DNA of 64,000 nucleotides from positions 36,704,901 to 36,768,900 of the forward strand of contig JAWZYU010000034.1 in assembly GCA_038380435.1 (NCBI GenBank), in the 5' to 3' direction. This DNA is from Ryuthela nishihirai (Eukaryota; Arthropoda; Arachnida; Araneae; Heptathelidae). Both the position numbers and the translations under genes were made by a program. The notes beneath the pieces are model-generated. The model worked only from the letters and a program-made list of their open reading frames with translations, was not told the DNA's origin and made no database searches. Below, in pieces: positions 36,901 through 42,900 of the stretch (position 1 is the first letter of the stretch; every line of letters starts with the position of its first letter).

Positions 36901-39900
36901 ACCTCTCTGGAGCAGAAAAAAAAAATCTAAGAGCTGCCCCATCCTGCAAATTCACCCGATCATCTACTAGGAGACTTGGTTGCTTCCAAATATTAAAAAG
37001 GAACTTGCTAGGAAGTCTATCAAGAGTCCAGACATTCCCCAACTGGAATACAGTAGCTCAAATATCCTAACACTATGGTTCATTACAGAATTAAGAATAA
37101 ATAATTTTTTTTTAGTTTTTTTTAAAAACGATTTTTTTAGAAATTGGTGATCTGGCAAGTCATCAATCAAGCTTTCAGAATTGGCGTAGACGTCTGCAAC
37201 TTTGCATAGATGCTGGAACTACCTTGAAGGATAAGTTTTGTTGAGGTAAGTGCAATGGAGTTTGTTCTGCAGATGCATGTCAAAAACTGTTTTAATGCCC
37301 TTTGTAATGACTACTTAACCGTCGAGTTTTTGCAATTGCACTGCTGATCTTACATCCGAGATCACTATGCATAAATTAGAACTTTAAACGTACGTTTCAT
37401 TAACAGAAAGGATTCTTTGGGAACAAATCCCTCGTTCTTCGATACGTTGTTGATCTCGATTTCAACGGTTTTGATTTATACTGCGATATTTTCCCGTAAT
37501 CTACTGTGTAAATCTGGGTTGTGGGTTGTTTTACCTCTGAGCGGCACTTTTTTGCACAACATGGGCTAATGGCCAGGTCACATGGACCCCGAAGGCTCCG
37601 AGAAGGTTGGGGGAGGGGACCCACTGGAACAGCTGTTGGGAGACAGATGGTAGCCTCCCGTCAAGGCCATCCAGCGTGTTCTTTAACGTGCACAGGGTAT
37701 GGCTCTCCCACACACCGGACCACGGCTTAACGTTACATCCGACGGGCGGCGGCCTTTACAAGCCCATTGGTGTCCCCTACTGACCGTGGTCAGGGCGGGG
37801 AATTTTGCCGAGAGAAATCTCAACGCTGACCCAGCTGGGACTCGAACCTGGGAACTACAGATTACGAGTCTGGCGCGCTACCGACTGAGCCACCCCCGCC
37901 CCCTGTAAATCTGGGGATGGGTTAACTGAGTATCTACGAAATCTACCTTTAGTCACACTTTCATCCAGACTACTGGCTCTGCGAATATGAAATTGCTAAT
38001 ACAAAAATTAATAGCATTATCTTAAATATCTAAATTGCAGATCTTGGCCAAAATGGCACTAACCATATTACTTGTATTAATATTTTGTTTCTTTGCCAAA
38101 ACAGACGTTTCTCTGGCTGTTGTCGGGCTTAAGGTGTCGGCGTGGGAACTTTATAATAAGAGTCTTTCGACACAGTAATTTCAGTTGATCAAAACCGTTA
38201 ATTACCATTCCAAAGAATATTTCTCCGCCTGAAAAGTCGGAGTTGGGGCAATCGTTTAACACATGCCAAATTTGGTAATAGTGATTTATACATAAAATTT
38301 GTACATATATACAATTTTAAAGTTCAATTTTTTGTGAACTTACGATATGTATTAATTATGGGGAAGGGTTAGGTTGAAACAGTCCTGCACCCTGAAAGCT
38401 TAACAGATCAATTTTTCTGAGGTAGTTCCCTAAAATCGGGGTTAAAGCATGTGAACTAGACGAGTTCGGATTAGGTTGTTTTTCCTCTGTGCGGTATTCT
38501 TTCCTACACAACGGGCTAAATGGCCAGGTCACAAGGACTCCTAATGCTCAGAGAAAGTTGGGGGAGGGGATCCACTGCAACAGCTATCGGGAGACGCACA
38601 GTACCGTCCCGTCAAGGCCATCCTCCGTGTTCTTTAACGTGCACAGGGTATGGCTCTCCCGCACACGGGGCCACGGCTTAACGTCCCATCCAACAGACGA
38701 CTGCCTTTCCAAGCCCATCGGTGTCCCCTATTGGTGGGCAGAGTATCTGCGCTGTCACAGCTGGGCCTCGAACCTGGGAATTGCAGATTACGAGCCTGGC
38801 ACGCTACCGACTGAGCCATCGTAGCCTCTTTCGGGCAAGCTCTACTTGGTCTATTGGATAGCGTACCTGACTAAGCTAAATGGCATGTCCTTGTGCATTT
38901 GTATGAGAAAACAGGTCAAGGCCACGAGATTTAGGTTATTTCCGTCCTTTGTATAATAAAAATACCCCTCAAGCAGCTGCTTGCCACAGAAGTGACAGGA
39001 ACCAGTCAGTTTACACGCCATAGTACAGGATCTGCGAGAATGACGGGACTTCAGCAGAAAAGCAAAACCTTACCCGGGGCTCGAACCCAGGTCCCTTCGA
39101 TGAGTAGACAAGCGCGCTAACCACTCGGCCACGGGACTGCTCTTTGTATAGGGGAGTATATTTCCATTTTTTAAAAATTAAAGGAAGAAATTATTTGAAT
39201 GTCAAAAGAGCACAGACGGCTCAAGTACCATGCAAAATATGTACCATGTAACTTTGATTCTTTTATGTATTCTCTATCAACAAATTAACGACTCTTTGCA
39301 TTTATTTGATGTTACCCGCGAATTCCCTGTTTCTACTATTATTTCTAACATTTTTTCGCAGCAGTAACATTTTAACTTTGTCATAAAATGATTATAATTA
39401 GTAATATAAGAATACAAATGGTTTGCGATATGAATTTATGGGTTGTCGGGTTGTTTTACCTCTGAGCGGCACTTTTTTTGCACACCATGGTCTAAATGGT
39501 CAGGTCACAAGGACCCCGAAGGCTCAGAGAAGGTTGGGGACCCGCTGGAACAGCTGTTGGGAGACAGATGGCAGCCTCCCATCAATGCCATCCAGCGTGT
39601 TAATGTGCACAGGGTATGCTCTCCCGCACACGGAGCCATGGTTAACGTCCCATCCGACGGACGGCGGCCTCTCCAAGCCCATCGGGACTTCTGTTCTCTA
39701 CTGAACGTGGGCAGGGCGGGGAATTTTGCGGAGATAAATCTCAACGCTGACCCAGCTGAGACTCCAACCTGCGAACTGTAGATTACGAGCCTGGCGCGCT
39801 ACCGACCGAGCCAACCCCGCCCCAAATTATTTTATGCATATATATATATTTATATCTTATGTGTCAGAAAGTTTCCCCGAAATAGGGCCCAACCATTTGC

Positions 39901-42900
39901 AAATTATTTCGGGCTCGAAAAATTGAGCTGGAACTCATTTAATACGTACTCCAATTTAGAATTTTCTTGGTAAGTTAATGTGAACAACTAATGAAATTAA
40001 ACTTAATAGTAACTACAGCATCAATGATAAATACTCACAATTTTCCATTTCTTCGGAAGAGGCCTGCTAGATTAGCCGTCAAAATTCTGAAATAAATACA
40101 AAATATTAATTCATACAGAAGGAAAATATTGTCAATCATATCAACCCAAATTCGTGGGATCGACCCTGAGAGTACTTATATGTAAGCAACACTTTGGCAG
40201 GGCCTCAGCAGAAAAACGACACATACATCTATGCCTCACCTGGGGCTCGAACCTAGGTCCCTTAGATCAGTAGCCAAGCGCGCTAACCACTCGGCCACGA
40301 GACGGCTATTTATATGTAAGCAACACTTATATTACGAACCCCTCCCACCACCAAATTTTCTAATTTAAAAATATCCCGTGAAACAGCTGCTTGCCACAGT
40401 GGTCTGACAGCAGTCAGTGAAATACGCTATAGTAGGTCTGTGAGGGTTGTTTTACCTCTGAGCGGCACTTTTTTTGCACACCATGGGCTAAATGGCCAGG
40501 TCACAAGGACCCGAAGGCTCAGAGAAGGTTGGGGGATGGGACCCACTGGGTTGGGTTGTGTTTTACCTCTGAGCGGCACTTTTTTGCACACCATGGGCTA
40601 AATGACCAGGTCACATGGACCCCGAAGGCTCAGAGAAGGTTGGGGGAGGGGACCCATTGGAACAGTTGTTGGGAGACAGATGGTAGTCTCCCGTCAAGGC
40701 CATCCAGCGTGTTCTTTAACGTTGGGTTGTTTTACCTCTGAGCGACACCTTTTTGCACACCATGGGCTAAATGGCCAGGTCACATGGACCCCGAAGGCTC
40801 AGAGAAGGTTGGGGGAGGGGACCCATTGGAACAGTTGTTGGGAGACAGATGGTAGTCTCCCGTCAAGGCCATCCAGCGTGTTCTTTAACCTGCAAAGGGT
40901 ATGGCTCTCCCGCACACGGAGCTACGACTTAACGTCCCATCCGACGGACGGCGGCCTTTCCAAGCCCATCGGTGTCGCCAATTGACCGTGGGCAGGGCAA
41001 GGAATTTTGCGGAGATAAATCTCAACGCTGACCTAGCTGGGACTAGAACCTGGGAACTGCATATTACGAGCCTGGCGCGCTACCGACTGAGCCGCCCTTA
41101 CGTCTGTGAGGAAGGTGGAACCTCAGCAGAGGTAATGTAGATGAAGATCTAAAATATTGCAGCCCCCTAGGTCATCTAGCTAGTTACTCTAATCTTAAAG
41201 ATTCTCACCATTTAACAAATAAAAATATTTGTGCTTGTATGAATTTTTAGCATAAATATAATCCATGTGTTTTGTTCCGTGTGTAGATTCCCCCCCCCTC
41301 CCTACCTCCCTTTCGTCCACAAATGCTATTCCCTTTATATGATCAACAGTATTATGTAATTTGATGGCGAATGGTTTATAAAAGCTTTACTCTTATCACT
41401 ATAATATTGTCCAATGGGCGCTTGCGAGGTGTTGGACAAGGCCACATTTCCATAAGCCATTTGCTTAGGGGCGCCAAACGTTATGGTTATCAGTGTTGGC
41501 ATATCACCCCCAGAGGATATTTGCTAACATACAAATTTAAATACACAATTTTGGCAACATTGACAACTTTACATAAAGAAAAAGGTATACAAAAATATGA
41601 AGTTAATCGTATGTGTATGGAAAACCACATTTGCATTCCATAAGTTGAAAATAAGCCATCTTTATAAAAATGCTACAGGATAATAAAGTACGGATCTCAG
41701 ATTCATTGAAATATTGATTTTAAAACATTTTCCGTTTAATATTTAAAACTTTATTGAAGCAGAAATATTTGACAGCAGACACTTGTTAGGATCATTTCGA
41801 AGTTTCTGAACTGACGGACACTAAAAAATACTCAAATTTCCGAAATTTAAAACTAATTTGTTATAGCTTTCAGGTAAATTCTTAGTTACACTGCTGTTAA
41901 GTGTTTCAGTTCCCAGATTCTTTAAGTCAGATATATTCAGTTTTCATCTCTAATGTTCAGCTTTAAGGTGTCTAAGGTTGTTGGGTTGTTTTACCTCTGA
42001 GCGGCCTTTTTTGCACACCATGGGCTAAATGGCCAGGCCACAAGGACCCCGAAGGCTCAGAAGTTTGGGGGAGGGAACCCACTGTAACAGCTGTTGGGAG
42101 ACAGATGGTAGCCTCCCGTCAAGGCCATCCAGCGTGTTCCTTAACGTGCACAGGGTATGGCTCTCCCGCACACGGGGACACGGCTTAACGTCCCATCAAA
42201 CGGACGGCGACCTTTCCAAGCACCATCGGTGTCCCCTACTGACCGTGGGCAGGGAATTTTTGCGGAGATAAATCTCAACGCTGACCCAGCTGGGACTCGA
42301 ACCTGGGAACTACAGATTACGAGCCTGGCGCGCTACCGACTGAGCCACCCCCGCCCCAGGTGTCTAAGGCCTAGATTCTTTAATACGCACACATTGCTCA
42401 AAATAGAGATTTTGGGATGTTTCCTACGATTTTTTGAACATTTTGCTACAAAACGTTCAAATCAAAGTAGGGAGCTTTCAATATAGCTTTCCATTCACAC
42501 AACCTGGATGTATGAAAAAACTTTATAATTTAGAGAAATTTATTCATTCCAGAGCAAAAGATACTAAGAAAAAAATTTTAAATCTAAATTATTCATTTTT
42601 CAAATTTAAGATATGCAGAATATAAATTGATATTCAGTATGCAGTATATTAATTTAATTATTTTTACAGCATTTAGAAATAATTTTTTATTAATATTAAA
42701 ATTTATTGGTCTATTAAATTATTTCAGTGGTTCTCAACTTTTTATGCTTCACGTACCCCCTGGAAATGTGTATGTAACTAGCATACGCCTTGTATAGATA
42801 GATGAAACTATAGTTATAGTATAACAATGGGAATAAAATATACACACTTTAAATTTTATATTTAACTTGCATCTGGCGACTTTTGAGCTCTCACGGCATA

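Larger units (their letters stand above)
35735..37245 (+). pseudogene. Mariner transposase relic, broken by two later insertions
   Basis: Frames read VKGWMQKFKDG and LPRARRPKEATD (HTH linker region), a VLKDLSKWVLHKLQ stretch (mariner WVPHxL), and SGDEMW at about 36038 with the first catalytic Asp. LLRDNASAHKT at about 36265 holds the second Asp. After a SINE1 dimer (36333-36881) the frame resumes with LKKEL-like C-terminal sequence. A MITE half copy (37051-37160) then intervenes, followed by WRRRLQLCIDAGTTL at about 37185. Several stops are present. I could not identify its terminal inverted repeats. Confidence 0.7.

Noticed and set aside
40039..40086. Exon 2 and exon 3 as duplicated exons because both begin with a similar TTTTGACGGCTAA/GTTGGAGGCTAA string
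   Set aside because: The resemblance stops after about 13 bases and the encoded residues differ; chance or acceptor-context similarity is enough.
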